64,000 nucleotides of DNA from Nonomuraea endophytica (GTDB lineage Bacteria; Actinomycetota; Actinomycetes; Streptosporangiales; Streptosporangiaceae): positions 300,563-364,562 of the forward strand of contig NZ_JACHIN010000008.1 in the NCBI RefSeq assembly GCF_014203235.1, written 5' to 3'. Shown here piece after piece: positions 24,138 to 32,680 of this stretch. How positions within the stretch are numbered: the first letter of the stretch is position 1; each line of letters opens with the position of its first letter. Below the pieces are notes generated by a model. That model did no database searches. It was given only the letters and a program-made list of their open reading frames with translations, and was not told the DNA's origin. The translations under genes were made by a program, and so were the position numbers.

Positions 24138-25630
24138 ACGGGACCTCCATCGGTGGTGAGCTGGAAGGACTGGTTTGCGGGGCCCGGTCGCAACCGGGCG
24201 GTGATGCGGGTGCGGGCCAGCGCGAGCGCGGCCGCGACGAGAAGGGGCAGGATCGTGAGCGCGAGGAAGTAGCCGGGCCCGGGGCCCTGCGCGGCCTGCG
24301 GTCCGGCGCCGCCGGGCATGGCCAGCCGCGCCAGCTGGCCGCCGACGACGGCGCCGACCGCCCCGGCCAGCCACCACAGCCCCATGAGCTGGCTGGTGGC
24401 CCCGGCCGGCGCGACCATGGCGGTCACCCCGAGCCCGACCGTGCCGATGATCAGTTCGGCGATCGACAGCGTCAGGTAGACCACGACCAGCCACAACGGC
24501 GAGGCCGCCGGGCTCTGCGCGGCGAAGACCATGAGCAGGAAGCTGCCGGCCGCGATCACCAGCCCCGCCGCCAGCTTCACCGGTACGGCCAGCCGCCCCG
24601 CCGGCCCGCCCCACACCCGCGCCAGCACCGGCGCGGCCAGCAGCACGAACAGCGGGTGCAGCGACTGGAACCAGCTCGCCGGCACCAGGAACCCGCCCAC
24701 CTGCCGGTCGGTCGAGACCGCCGCGAAGTGGTTGAGCACCGAGTTGCTCTGGCTGACCAGCAGGAACAGCACGGTCGTGGTGAGGAAGACCCAGGCGTAG
24801 GCGCGCAGCCGTACCCGTTCGCCGGCTGAGGCCCGTTTCAGGATCATCCGTGAGTACGGCAGCGGCGCGACGAGCACCAGCAGACCCACCACCGCCACGA
24901 GCAGCTCCACCCGGAGCACCCCTTGGACGGCGGCGGCGACCAGCCCCGCCGCCACGACGGCCACCACCACGGCGCTCCACAACCGCAGGCGGCGCAGGGT
25001 GGCCGGGTCGGCGGGCTGGCCGGGCTCGCGCCCCAGCTCGCCGAAGTGCCTGCGGCCCCGGGCGAAGACGGCGATGCCGATGCCCATCCCGATCGCGGCG
25101 GTGCCGAAGCCGAGATGCCAGTCGACGGTCTCGCCCACGAAGCCGGTGATCAGCGGCGCGAGCAGCGCGCCGACCTGGATGCTGACGAAGAAGACGGAGA
25201 ACGCCGCCTCCCGCTCGGCCGCCTGGCCGGGCGGATAGAAGGAGCCGAGCAGCGCGGAAAGGTTGGGTTTGAGCAGGCCGGTGCCGGCCGCGATGAACGT
25301 GATGCCGAGGTAGAACGTCGCCTCGGCCGGGATCACCAGCGTGAGGTGCCCGCAGGCGATGAGGATCGCGCCGTAAAGGACCGCGCGCTGCTGCCCGAAG
25401 ACCCGGTCGCCCAGCCAGCCGCCCGGCACCGAGGCGACGAACGTGGCCGAGATGTAGAGCCCGACCAGGGCGCCCGCACCGCCGGGAGGCATGCCGAGCC
25501 CGTCGGGACTGGTCGCGTAGAGGAAGAGGATGGCCATCATCCCGAAGAAGCTGAATCGCTCCCACAGGTCGGTCATGAACAGCGTGCTGAACCAGCGCGG
25601 CTGTCGCCAGGGAAGCAGCGATGGCGCCAT
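24134..25630 (-). CDS. POT/PTR2-family proton-coupled transporter
   Basis: A 498-residue, 12-14 helix protein. The POT signature is in the first helix (WERFSFFGMMAILFLY), with the loop motif GWLGDRVFGQQRAVLYG and the second signature GTGLLKPNLSALLGSFY. POT proteins move di- and tripeptides and peptide-like drugs with protons. Such a carrier is unusual in an aromatic polyketide cluster, and fits an amino-acid-like or peptide-like product. ATG at 25630 is preferred for its spacing from GGGAG; ATG at 25636 is possible. It heads the second minus-strand operon. Confidence 0.9.
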   Translation of the reverse strand: MAPSLLPWRQPRWFSTLFMTDLWERFSFFGMMAILFLYATSPDGLGMPPGGAGALVGLYISATFVASVPGGWLGDRVFGQQRAVLYGAILIACGHLTLVIPAEATFYLGITFIAAGTGLLKPNLSALLGSFYPPGQAAEREAAFSVFFVSIQVGALLAPLITGFVGETVDWHLGFGTAAIGMGIGIAVFARGRRHFGELGREPGQPADPATLRRLRLWSAVVVAVVAAGLVAAAVQGVLRVELLVAVVGLLVLVAPLPYSRMILKRASAGERVRLRAYAWVFLTTTVLFLLVSQSNSVLNHFAAVSTDRQVGGFLVPASWFQSLHPLFVLLAAPVLARVWGGPAGRLAVPVKLAAGLVIAAGSFLLMVFAAQSPAASPLWLVVVYLTLSIAELIIGTVGLGVTAMVAPAGATSQLMGLWWLAGAVGAVVGGQLARLAMPGGAGPQAAQGPGPGYFLALTILPLLVAAALALARTRITARLRPGPANQSFQLTTDGGPV

Positions 25631-25636
25631 GGGCAT

Positions 25637-25777
25637 CCACTCCCGTCGCTCGGGGGCCGGTCCGTCGGCAGCGATGCTGGCACCCGGATCTTGTGCCGGG
25701 TTTGTGTCTCCTTGGTGCCCGAGTCGTCTCCAGCACGGCTCAACGTCCGCACGACGGCCGCCCGGTATGGCTGGGGG
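25637..25777. promoter_or_regulatory. Divergent promoter region, POT operon / P450
   Basis: This 141-base gap lies between the minus-strand POT operon and the plus-strand P450 gene. It has an inverted repeat ACCCGG-N8-CCGGGT at 25682-25701, which may be a regulator site. No clear -35/-10 pair could be assigned. Confidence 0.4.
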
Positions 25778-26959
25778 ATGCGCAGATTCCCCTTCGTCCC
25801 CCGCTGCCCCGGCGAGCCGGCGCCCGAGTTCGAGCAGCTCAGGCGGGAGGAGCCGGTGAGCAAGGTGACCTTCCCGACCGGCGACACCGCCTGGCTGGTC
25901 ACCACCTACGAGGACAACAAGACCGTGATGGGCGACCAGCGCTTCAGCCGGGCCCACACCACCCGGCCGGGCGCGCCCCGCCTCCAGCCGATTCCGCCGG
26001 ACCCGAACTCGATGTTCAGCATGGACCCGCCGGAGCACACGCGGCTGCGCCGGCTGGTCTCACCGGCCTTCAACAACCGCAGGACCGCCGCGCTGCGCCC
26101 GGTCATCGAGCGCGAGGTGGACCTGCTCGTCGCCGCGCTGAAGGAGACCGGGCCGCCCGCCGACCTGGTCTCGCTGTTCGCCAGGCGGCTGCCGATCACC
26201 GTCATCTGCGAGTTGCTCGGCGTGCCTGCCGCCGACCGCGACACCATCGCGGGCTTCGTGGACGTGCTGCTCAGCCTCACCCAGTACCCGCCGGAGCAGG
26301 TCGCGGCCACCCGGGCCGAGCTCAAGCGCTACCTGGCCGGGCTGATCGCCGACCGGCGCGCCGACCCGCGCGACGACCTGGTCAGCGAGCTGATCGCCAT
26401 GCGCGACTCCGGCGACCGGCTCAGCGAGGACGAACTGGTCATGCTCGGCGCCACCGTGCTGACCGGCGGCTTCCTCAGCACCGCCAGCGAGATCGCGCTG
26501 TCGTTCCTGTGCCTGTTCCGCCATCCCGCCGAGCTGGAACGGCTGCGCGCCGACCCCGGCCTCCTGCCGACCGCCGTGGACGAACTGCTGCGCTACAACG
26601 CCCTCACCACCGGCGGCGGCCTCCTGCGGATCGCCACCGAGGACGTGAAGCTGGGCAACGTGACCATCGCCGCCGGCGAGGCCGTGCTGCCCGCGATCTC
26701 CTCCGCCAACCGGGACCCGAGCGTCTTCCACGACCCGGACCTGTTCGACGTCGGCCGCGAGGACAACCCGCACCTCACCTTCGGCCACGGCATGCACTAC
26801 TGCCTAGGGGCCCGGCTGGCCCGGCTGGAGCTGGAGATCGCGCTGGCCGGGATGTTGCGCGGCCTGCCTGAGGTACGGCTGGCCGTACCGGTGGAGGAGC
26901 TGCGCCCGCAGGGCGGACACCTCATCCGCGGGCTGCCCGAACTGCCCGTGACCTGGTGA
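25778..26959 (+). CDS. Cytochrome P450 with atypical I-helix
   Basis: This 393-residue P450 has ExxR at 269-272 (ELLR) and the haem-ligand loop FGHGMHYCLGAR with Cys 342. The I-helix, usually (A/G)Gx(D/E)T, reads GGFLST (230-235): the acid is Leu233 and the next residue is Ser. The acid-alcohol pair that protonates the iron-peroxo species is therefore changed, as in some P450s doing coupling or substrate-assisted chemistry. It probably hydroxylates or couples aromatic rings of the polyketide. ATG at 25778 follows GGGGG. It is transcribed alone, towards the convergent response regulator. Confidence 0.88.
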   Translation: MRRFPFVPRCPGEPAPEFEQLRREEPVSKVTFPTGDTAWLVTTYEDNKTVMGDQRFSRAHTTRPGAPRLQPIPPDPNSMFSMDPPEHTRLRRLVSPAFNNRRTAALRPVIEREVDLLVAALKETGPPADLVSLFARRLPITVICELLGVPAADRDTIAGFVDVLLSLTQYPPEQVAATRAELKRYLAGLIADRRADPRDDLVSELIAMRDSGDRLSEDELVMLGATVLTGGFLSTASEIALSFLCLFRHPAELERLRADPGLLPTAVDELLRYNALTTGGGLLRIATEDVKLGNVTIAAGEAVLPAISSANRDPSVFHDPDLFDVGREDNPHLTFGHGMHYCLGARLARLELEIALAGMLRGLPEVRLAVPVEELRPQGGHLIRGLPELPVTW

Positions 26960-26968
26960 GGGTGTTCT

Positions 26969-27634
26969 TCAGAGCCTTCTGCGGGGCGTGACCAGGCCGG
27001 ACTCGAAGGCGATCACCACGAGCTGGGCCCGGTCGCGCGCGCTCAGCTTGATCATGGCCCGGCTGACGTGGGTCTTGGCGGTCGCCGGGCTGACCACCAT
27101 GCGCTCGGCGATCTCCTTGTTGGACAGGCCCGCGGCGACCAGCGCGACCACCTCGCGCTCGCGGTCGGTCAGCACGTCCAGCTCGGGCGTCGGGCGGTCC
27201 TCGGTCGACTTGGCGGCGTACTCGTCGATCAGGCGCCTGGTCACGCCGGGGGTGAGCAGCGCCTCGCCCCCGGCCACCACCCGTATCGCCTGCAGCAGCA
27301 TGGCCGGCTCGGTGTCCTTGACCAGGAAGCCGCTGGCCCCGGCGCGCAGGCTCTTGAAGACGTACTCGTCCAGCTCGAAGGTGGTCAGGATGACCACGCG
27401 CACCCCGTCCAGGCGCGGGTTCTCGGCGATGCGGCGGGTGGCCTCGATGCCGTCCATCTCCGGCATGCGCACGTCCATGAGGACCACGTCGGGCCTCAAC
27501 GTCGCGGCCAGCTCCAGCGCGCGGCGGCCGTCGCTGGCCTCGCCGACGACCTCGATGTCCGGTTCGAAGTGCAGCAGCGCCCGCAGGCCCGCCCTGATCA
27601 GCGGCTGGTCGTCGGCCAGCACCACCCGGATCAC
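26969..27634 (-). CDS. LuxR/NarL-family response regulator
   Basis: A 221-residue regulator: receiver domain with Asp in VVLMDVRMPEMDG and Lys in FLVKDTEP, then LuxR HTH (about 150-205, LTDREREVVALVAAGLSNKEIA). GTG start at 27634 overlaps the kinase stop (GTGA). The operon diverges from the cupin-KS-CLF operon and the intervening region has a long perfect inverted repeat (28773-28847), which is a possible binding site. Confidence 0.92.
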   Translation of the reverse strand: MIRVVLADDQPLIRAGLRALLHFEPDIEVVGEASDGRRALELAATLRPDVVLMDVRMPEMDGIEATRRIAENPRLDGVRVVILTTFELDEYVFKSLRAGASGFLVKDTEPAMLLQAIRVVAGGEALLTPGVTRRLIDEYAAKSTEDRPTPELDVLTDREREVVALVAAGLSNKEIAERMVVSPATAKTHVSRAMIKLSARDRAQLVVIAFESGLVTPRRRL

Positions 27635-28770
27635 GCCGCCAGCCCCCTCACCGGCAGCCGGGCGGCCACCAGGAAACCGCCGCCCGGCGCGGGGCCCGCG
27701 TCGAAGGCGCCGTTCAGCGATACCGCGCGCTCGCGCATGCCCACCAGTCCGTTCCCCTCCCCGGGCGTGCCGCCCACGCCGTCGTCGCGCACCTCCACCA
27801 GCAGCTCGCCGCCCGAACAGCGCACCGACACCTCGGCGCGGGCCGCCCCGGCATGTTTGATGATATTGGTCAGAGCTTCCTGAACAATCCGGTAAACCGC
27901 TAGATCTACGGATTTCGGGAGTGCTGGGCAGTCGGCGGGCAACGTCAGATCCACTTCGACGCCGCCGGATCTGGCCCGCCGTACCAGCTCGGGAAGGCGG
28001 TCCATCCCCGGTGCGGGCGCGAGCGGCTCTTCACCCTCGTCCACGTCGCGCAGCACCCCGAGCGCGCCCCGCAGCTCCACCAGGACCTCCTTGCTCACCC
28101 GGCGGATGTCGCCGAGCGCCCGGCGGGCCTGCTCGGGATCGCGGTCGATGAGGTGCTCGGAGACGCCCGCCTGCAGATTGATCACCGAGATGCTGTGGGC
28201 CAGCAGGTCGTGCAGTTCGCGGGCGATGCGCAGGCGCTCCTCGGTCACCCGTCGCCTGGCCTCCTCCTCGCGGGCGTGCTCGGCCTGGGCGACCCGCTCG
28301 CGCTCGGCGATCAACTGCTCGCGGCGGTTGCGCGACATCTCGCCCAGGATGAGGATCGCGGCCAGCCAGGTCACGAACCACACCGTGCCCTGCACACCCG
28401 GCGGGCGGGTGCCGAACCAGCCCAGCATCAGCGTGCCCGCCAGCCAGACCAGCGCGCCCGCTCCCCCGAGCCTGCGGTAACCGGCGCTCATCACCGTGAA
28501 CAACGCGATCGACGGCGGGATCGTCGAAGCTCCGCCGGGGAAGTCGAGACCCTGGTATACCAGTGCACCGGCGACGACCGCCGCCACGGCCATGGCCGGC
28601 GCCCGCTGCAGGAGCAGCAGCGGCAGCGACATCGCCGTCAGCAGCACGAAGCCCAGCCACAGCGGCAGCGGGCCGGGCGGCGACTCCCGGGCGATGAAGA
28701 CGGTCCCCACGATCGTGACCGCGATGACCGCCACCACCTGCGCGACGTCCATCGGGATTCGGCGGATCAT
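27631..28770 (-). CDS. Sensor histidine kinase (HisKA_3 type)
   Basis: This 379-residue kinase has five or so membrane helices in residues 8-150, a coiled-coil linker rich in Arg/Glu (EMSRNRREQLIAERERVAQA), the phospho-acceptor His in ARELHDLLAHSISVI, and an HATPase_c domain (DDGVGG, GNGLVGMRERA). Start ATG at 28770. It shares its promoter region with the minimal PKS genes, so it probably senses a signal that switches production on or off. Confidence 0.9.
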   Translation of the reverse strand: MIRRIPMDVAQVVAVIAVTIVGTVFIARESPPGPLPLWLGFVLLTAMSLPLLLLQRAPAMAVAAVVAGALVYQGLDFPGGASTIPPSIALFTVMSAGYRRLGGAGALVWLAGTLMLGWFGTRPPGVQGTVWFVTWLAAILILGEMSRNRREQLIAERERVAQAEHAREEEARRRVTEERLRIARELHDLLAHSISVINLQAGVSEHLIDRDPEQARRALGDIRRVSKEVLVELRGALGVLRDVDEGEEPLAPAPGMDRLPELVRRARSGGVEVDLTLPADCPALPKSVDLAVYRIVQEALTNIIKHAGAARAEVSVRCSGGELLVEVRDDGVGGTPGEGNGLVGMRERAVSLNGAFDAGPAPGGGFLVAARLPVRGLAA

Positions 28771-28772
28771 AC

Positions 28773-28847
28773 GCAACACTGTAGGCGCTAACCAACGCCA
28801 CTCGACTGGGCCTGGAAGTCCGCACCAACGGGCTTTGGCAGTGTTGC
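28773..28847. promoter_or_regulatory. Bidirectional control region with 9-bp inverted repeat
   Basis: GCAACACTG (28773-28781) and CAGTGTTGC (28839-28847) are perfect inverted copies 57 bases apart. Each lies directly upstream of a start codon: the kinase ATG at 28770 and the cupin ATG at 28852. Read from either gene the leader is CAGTGTTGCG, then ATG within 1-4 bases. On the kinase side TACAGT could be a -10 element of a leaderless transcript. A shared regulator site for the KS operon and the two-component system is likely. Confidence 0.6.
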
Positions 28848-28851
28848 GGGC

Positions 28852-29265
28852 ATGAAGATCACCGCTAGTGATGTCGTCCCCAACAGGCGCAGAGGCGGCG
28901 ACATCCGGGTCCTGCTCAGCCCGAAGACCGTGCGGAGCACCTCGGGCTTCATGGGGGTGCTCAGGCTCGCGCCCGGCGAGTTCGTGGCCGAGCACTACCA
29001 TCCCCACTCCGAGGAGTTCCTTTACGTCGTCCGAGGCACGCTCACCATGCGCGTGGAGGACGAGTCGGTCGAGCTCGGCCCCGGCGACAGCCTGATGGTG
29101 CCCATCGGCGCCAAGCACCGGCTCGTCAACACCGGCGCCGAAGAAGGCGAGGCCGTCTTCCACCTCAGCCCGCTCGCCCCCCGTCCGGAACTCGGCCATG
29201 TCGACACCGAGGAGCCGCCCCACGCTCACGAGTCCTCCCCCCAGGTAGGCGGGGCGCGGCTGTGA
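28852..29265 (+). CDS. Cupin polyketide cyclase (WhiE-ORFII/CurC-like)
   Basis: A 137-residue single-cupin protein. The metal-binding motifs are EHYHPHSEEFLYVVRG (motif 1) and GDSLMVPIGAKHRLVN (motif 2), giving His/His/Glu/His ligands. Cupins of this kind are encoded immediately before KS-alpha in spore-pigment and pentangular polyphenol clusters and are thought to help fold or cyclise the chain. The stop overlaps the KS-alpha GTG (GTGA). Confidence 0.9.
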   Translation: MKITASDVVPNRRRGGDIRVLLSPKTVRSTSGFMGVLRLAPGEFVAEHYHPHSEEFLYVVRGTLTMRVEDESVELGPGDSLMVPIGAKHRLVNTGAEEGEAVFHLSPLAPRPELGHVDTEEPPHAHESSPQVGGARL

Positions 29266-30524
29266 GACGCCGGGTCGTGATCACCGGGATCGGCATGGTC
29301 ACACCGGGAGGTGTGGGCACCAAGGCCACCTGGGAGATGCTCACCGCCGGACGTTCGGCCACCCGCCTCATCAAGGCCTTCGACGCGAGCGCCTTCCGCT
29401 CGGCGCTGGCCGCCGAGGTCGACTTCGACCCCGCCGCCGCGGGGCTCACCGCCCGCCAGGTACGCAGGATGGACCGCGCCGCCCAGTTCGCCGTCGTCAG
29501 CGCCCGCGAGGCGCTGGCCGACAGCGGCCTGCCGGAGGTGGACCCCGGCCGGATCGGGGTCAGCCTCGGCAGCGCGGTCGGGTGCACGGTCAGCCTCGAA
29601 GAGGAGTACGTCGTGCTCAGCGACGCCGGCAAGCGCTGGCTGCTCGACCACGAGTACGGCGTCCCCCACCTGTACGGGCACATGGTGCCGAGCACGCTGG
29701 CCGTCGAGGTCGCCTGGGAGGCCGGGGCCGAAGGTCCCGTGCAGCTCGTCTCCAACGGGTGCACCTCAGGGCTCGACGCCGTCGGGTACGGCGCGCAGCT
29801 CGTCGCCGAAGGCACCGTGGACGTGGCGATCGCCGGAGCCACCGACGCGCCCGTCTCACCGATCACCGTCGCGTGCTTCGACGCGATCAAGGCCACCACC
29901 GCCGACACCAGCGACCCCGCCGCCGCCTCCCGGCCCTTCGACCGGACGCGCAGCGGGTTCGTGCTCGGGGAGGGCGCGGCCGTACTCGTGCTGGAAGAGC
30001 TCGAAGCCGCACGGGCGCGCGGCGCGCACATCTACGCCGAAGTGGCCGGATACGCCGCGCGCAGCAACGCCTTCCACATGACCGGGCTCAAGCCCGACGG
30101 CAGGGAGATGGCCGAGGCCATCACCGTCGCCCTCGGCGAGGCCCGGCTCGACCCCACCGCCGTGGACTACATCAACGCCCACGGCTCGGGGACCAAGCAG
30201 AACGACCGCCACGAGACCGCCGCCTTCAAGCGCAGTCTCGGGCAACACGCCTATGAAGTGCCGGTCAGCTCGATCAAGTCGATGGTCGGACACTCGCTCG
30301 GGGCGATCGGCGCGATCGAGGTCGCCGCCTCCGCCCTCGCGATCGAGCACCAGATCGTCCCGCCCACGGCGAACTTGCACCACCCCGACCCGGAATGCGA
30401 CCTGGACTACGTACCGCTGACGGCCCGCGACCACAGGACCGACGTGGTGCTGAGCGTCGGCAGCGGGTTCGGGGGGTTCCAGACCGCCATGGTGCTGGCC
30501 AAGCACGAGAAGGGAGATTCGTGA
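29262..30524 (+). CDS. Polyketide beta-ketoacyl synthase, KS-alpha
   Basis: This 420-residue protein is the catalytic ketosynthase of a type II PKS. Active-site residues are Cys167 (SNGCTSGLDA), His307 (NAHGSGTKQND), Lys339 and His344 (SIKSMVGHSLGA). It condenses malonyl-ACP units as a dimer with KS-beta. GTG start at 29262, coupled to the cupin gene. Gene order cupin, KS-alpha, KS-beta matches spore-pigment (whiE-like) and pentangular systems. Confidence 0.97.
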   Translation: MRRRVVITGIGMVTPGGVGTKATWEMLTAGRSATRLIKAFDASAFRSALAAEVDFDPAAAGLTARQVRRMDRAAQFAVVSAREALADSGLPEVDPGRIGVSLGSAVGCTVSLEEEYVVLSDAGKRWLLDHEYGVPHLYGHMVPSTLAVEVAWEAGAEGPVQLVSNGCTSGLDAVGYGAQLVAEGTVDVAIAGATDAPVSPITVACFDAIKATTADTSDPAAASRPFDRTRSGFVLGEGAAVLVLEELEAARARGAHIYAEVAGYAARSNAFHMTGLKPDGREMAEAITVALGEARLDPTAVDYINAHGSGTKQNDRHETAAFKRSLGQHAYEVPVSSIKSMVGHSLGAIGAIEVAASALAIEHQIVPPTANLHHPDPECDLDYVPLTARDHRTDVVLSVGSGFGGFQTAMVLAKHEKGDS

Positions 30525-31723
30525 GGGAACGCCTCGGCGTCACGGGCATCGGCGTGGTCGCCCCGAACGGCACCACCACCGAAGATTACTGGGCGGCCAC
30601 GCTCGCCGGCCGCAGCGGCATCGGCCCGATCACCAGGTTCGACCCCGCCTCCTACCCGGCGCGGCTGGCCGGCGAGGTGCGCGGGTTCACCGCGCGCGAA
30701 CTGCTGCCCAGCCGGATCACCACCCAGACCGACCACTGGACCCACATGGGCCTCGTGGCCGCCGACCGCGCCCTCGCCGACGCGGGGGTACGGCTGGCCG
30801 ACCTGCCCGAGTACGAGATGACCGTCGTGACCGCGAGTTCGTCCGGCGGGACGGAGTTCGGGCAGAAGGAGATGACCGGGCTCTGGGGCAAGGGGCCCGA
30901 CCACGTGGGCGCCTATCAGTCGATCGCGTGGTTCTACGCGGCGTCCACGGGACAGATCTCGATCCGCAACGGGATGCGTGGCCCCTGCGCGGCGATCGCC
31001 ACCGAGCAGGCGGGCGGACTGGACGCGGTCGGGCAGGCGCGGCGGATGCTGCGCTCGGGGGCCCGGCTGGCGTTGGTCGGAGGGACTGACGCCTCCCTGT
31101 GCCCGTACGGATTGGTGGCCCAGCTGTCCAACGGCGGGTTGAGCACCCAATCTGATGCTTCTCGGGCGTATGTGCCGTTTGACGAGAAGGCATGTGGCTA
31201 TGTGCCCGGTGAGGGCGGCGCGATGTTCACCGTAGAGCGCATCGACGGTGAACGCGAACCGATTTATGGCTATATAGCGGGATATGCCGCGACATTTGAC
31301 CCTCCCCCGGAGCGGGAACGCCCACCCACGCTCGCCCGCGCCATCACCCGCGCCCTGGAGGACGCGGGACTGCGTCCGGACGAGATCGACGTCGTGTTCG
31401 CCGACGCCATGGGCCTGCCCGCCGCGGACCGGGCCGAAGCGGATGCGCTGAACGCTATTTTCGGCCCCCACAAAGTGCCGGTTACTGCGCCCAAAACCAT
31501 GACCGGCCGTCTTTACGCCGGGGGCGCGGCATTAGACGTGGCAACAGCCCTGCTCAGCATGCGTGATGGTGTGATCCCGCCGACAGTGGGAACGACAGAC
31601 CCCGTGCGATCTCTCGGTCTCGACCTCGTCCTCGGACGGCCCCGCGAGCGCACCCTGCGCACAGCCTTGGTGGTGGCCCGCGGATTCGGCGGCTTCAACG
31701 CCGCCCTCGTGCTCACCAAGTGA
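30521..31723 (+). CDS. Chain length factor, KS-beta
   Basis: A 400-residue KS-like partner in which the active-site Cys is replaced by Gln163 (ATEQAGGLDA), the CLF hallmark that decarboxylates malonyl-ACP to prime and sets chain length. GTG start at 30521 overlaps the KS-alpha stop (GTGA). Base composition falls noticeably in the stretch about 31140-31560, with more A/T at third positions, and codon 338 is the rare leucine codon TTA (31532-31534). Confidence 0.97.
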   Translation: MRERLGVTGIGVVAPNGTTTEDYWAATLAGRSGIGPITRFDPASYPARLAGEVRGFTARELLPSRITTQTDHWTHMGLVAADRALADAGVRLADLPEYEMTVVTASSSGGTEFGQKEMTGLWGKGPDHVGAYQSIAWFYAASTGQISIRNGMRGPCAAIATEQAGGLDAVGQARRMLRSGARLALVGGTDASLCPYGLVAQLSNGGLSTQSDASRAYVPFDEKACGYVPGEGGAMFTVERIDGEREPIYGYIAGYAATFDPPPERERPPTLARAITRALEDAGLRPDEIDVVFADAMGLPAADRAEADALNAIFGPHKVPVTAPKTMTGRLYAGGAALDVATALLSMRDGVIPPTVGTTDPVRSLGLDLVLGRPRERTLRTALVVARGFGGFNAALVLTK

Positions 31724-31779
31724 ATCGGGGAGCAGACAATACCAACACGGAATTGACAGCGCAACCAGACTTTCGACCG

Positions 31780-31862
31780 TTGCCATTCCTTGCCGGGTCT
31801 GCTTATTCTGAGTCAACTCCCATGCCAAATCGAAGATGGGCGGCGGCTTGCCTCCGCCCGTC
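31780..31862 (+). promoter_or_regulatory. Promoter and leader hairpin of the SARP gene
   Basis: TTGCCA (31780-31785) and TATTCT (31804-31809), 18 bases apart, resemble a housekeeping sigma promoter. The leader of about 85 bases contains a 9-bp hairpin (31835-31843 with 31854-31862, one G-U pair). The SARP ATG follows at 31901 with GGGG 9-12 bases ahead. Confidence 0.5.
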
Positions 31863-31900
31863 TCCATGCGCTTCGATCCGCATTCAACGGGGTAGGTAAA

Positions 31901-32680
31901 ATGCTGGAGTTCAAAGTTCTGGGGGCACTGGAAGTCCTTGAAAACGGCCGTGTATGCACACCCACACCGCCCAAAGTCCTGCGCGTCCTGGCGCTCCTGC
32001 TACTGCGCGCCAACCGCGTCGTCCCCATCGAGACCCTGGTCGAGGAACTGTGGGGCGACAACCCCGCAAGGACCGCGGTCACGACCACACAGACGTACAT
32101 CTACCAGGTAAGGAAGCTCATCGACCGCGACCGGTCGGGCACCGACGAGGAACTGCTCGTCACCAAGTGGCCCGGCTACATGCTCCGGCTCCCCGCGGGG
32201 GCGCTGGACGCAGACAAGTTCGAGGCACTCGTCACACGAGGCCGCACGCACCTGGAGCAGGGCCGCGCGGCAGAGGCGGCGCCGATATTGCACCAAGCGC
32301 TGAATTTGTGGACCGACTTACCGCTGGCGAATGTCCCGCAAGGCACCATTCTGGCGACGCACACGCAAAGCCTAATGGAACAACGGCTACGCGCGATCGA
32401 ACTACGCATCCAAGCGGACAGCCAATTGGGCCGCCACGTGGAACTCATCGGGGAGCTGCGCGAGCTGATAGCTGAGTACCCATTCAATGAATGGTTGCAC
32501 GAGCAGCTGATTTCCGCGTTGAATCACGCCGGACGGCGAAGTGACGCCCTGCTGGCATACCAAGAGATTCGGTCTACATTGCACACGGAACTGGGCCTGG
32601 AACCATCAACCCAGCTCCAGCGCCTGCAGCACGAGGTCCTGTCCAACCAACCGGTCCGGGTACCCAGGCTGAAAGCCTAG
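31901..32680 (+). CDS. SARP-family pathway activator
   Basis: A 259-residue Streptomyces antibiotic regulatory protein: OmpR-like winged helix (about 1-95; FKVLGALEVLENGR, TTTQTYIYQVRKLI) followed by a bacterial transcriptional activation domain (100-250; ending YQEIRSTLHTELGLEPS). SARPs bind heptameric direct repeats overlapping the -35 region and recruit RNA polymerase to cluster promoters. Codon 140 is TTA (32318-32320), the codon read by the bldA tRNA, which would tie expression to development. The gene is less GC-rich than its neighbours. It has its own promoter and closes the cluster. Confidence 0.93.
   Translation: MLEFKVLGALEVLENGRVCTPTPPKVLRVLALLLLRANRVVPIETLVEELWGDNPARTAVTTTQTYIYQVRKLIDRDRSGTDEELLVTKWPGYMLRLPAGALDADKFEALVTRGRTHLEQGRAAEAAPILHQALNLWTDLPLANVPQGTILATHTQSLMEQRLRAIELRIQADSQLGRHVELIGELRELIAEYPFNEWLHEQLISALNHAGRRSDALLAYQEIRSTLHTELGLEPSTQLQRLQHEVLSNQPVRVPRLKA

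Larger units (their letters stand above)
638..32680. other. Type II polyketide biosynthetic gene cluster
   Basis: The span contains the minimal PKS (KS-alpha, KS-beta, ACP), three cyclase types (cupin, TcmI, TcmN), four classes of oxygenase, two O-methyltransferases and a third methyltransferase, a dedicated acetyl-CoA carboxylase, three transport systems, two two-component systems and a SARP regulator. No polyketide ketoreductase, glycosyltransferase or halogenase is seen. Both ends are gene-free, compositionally odd stretches (1-637 and 32681-34388), which makes these natural cluster edges. The arginine oxidase, aminotransferase, ADC-like enzyme and Cys-less amide ligase are the unusual components. 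The exact borders are inferred. Confidence 0.9.
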
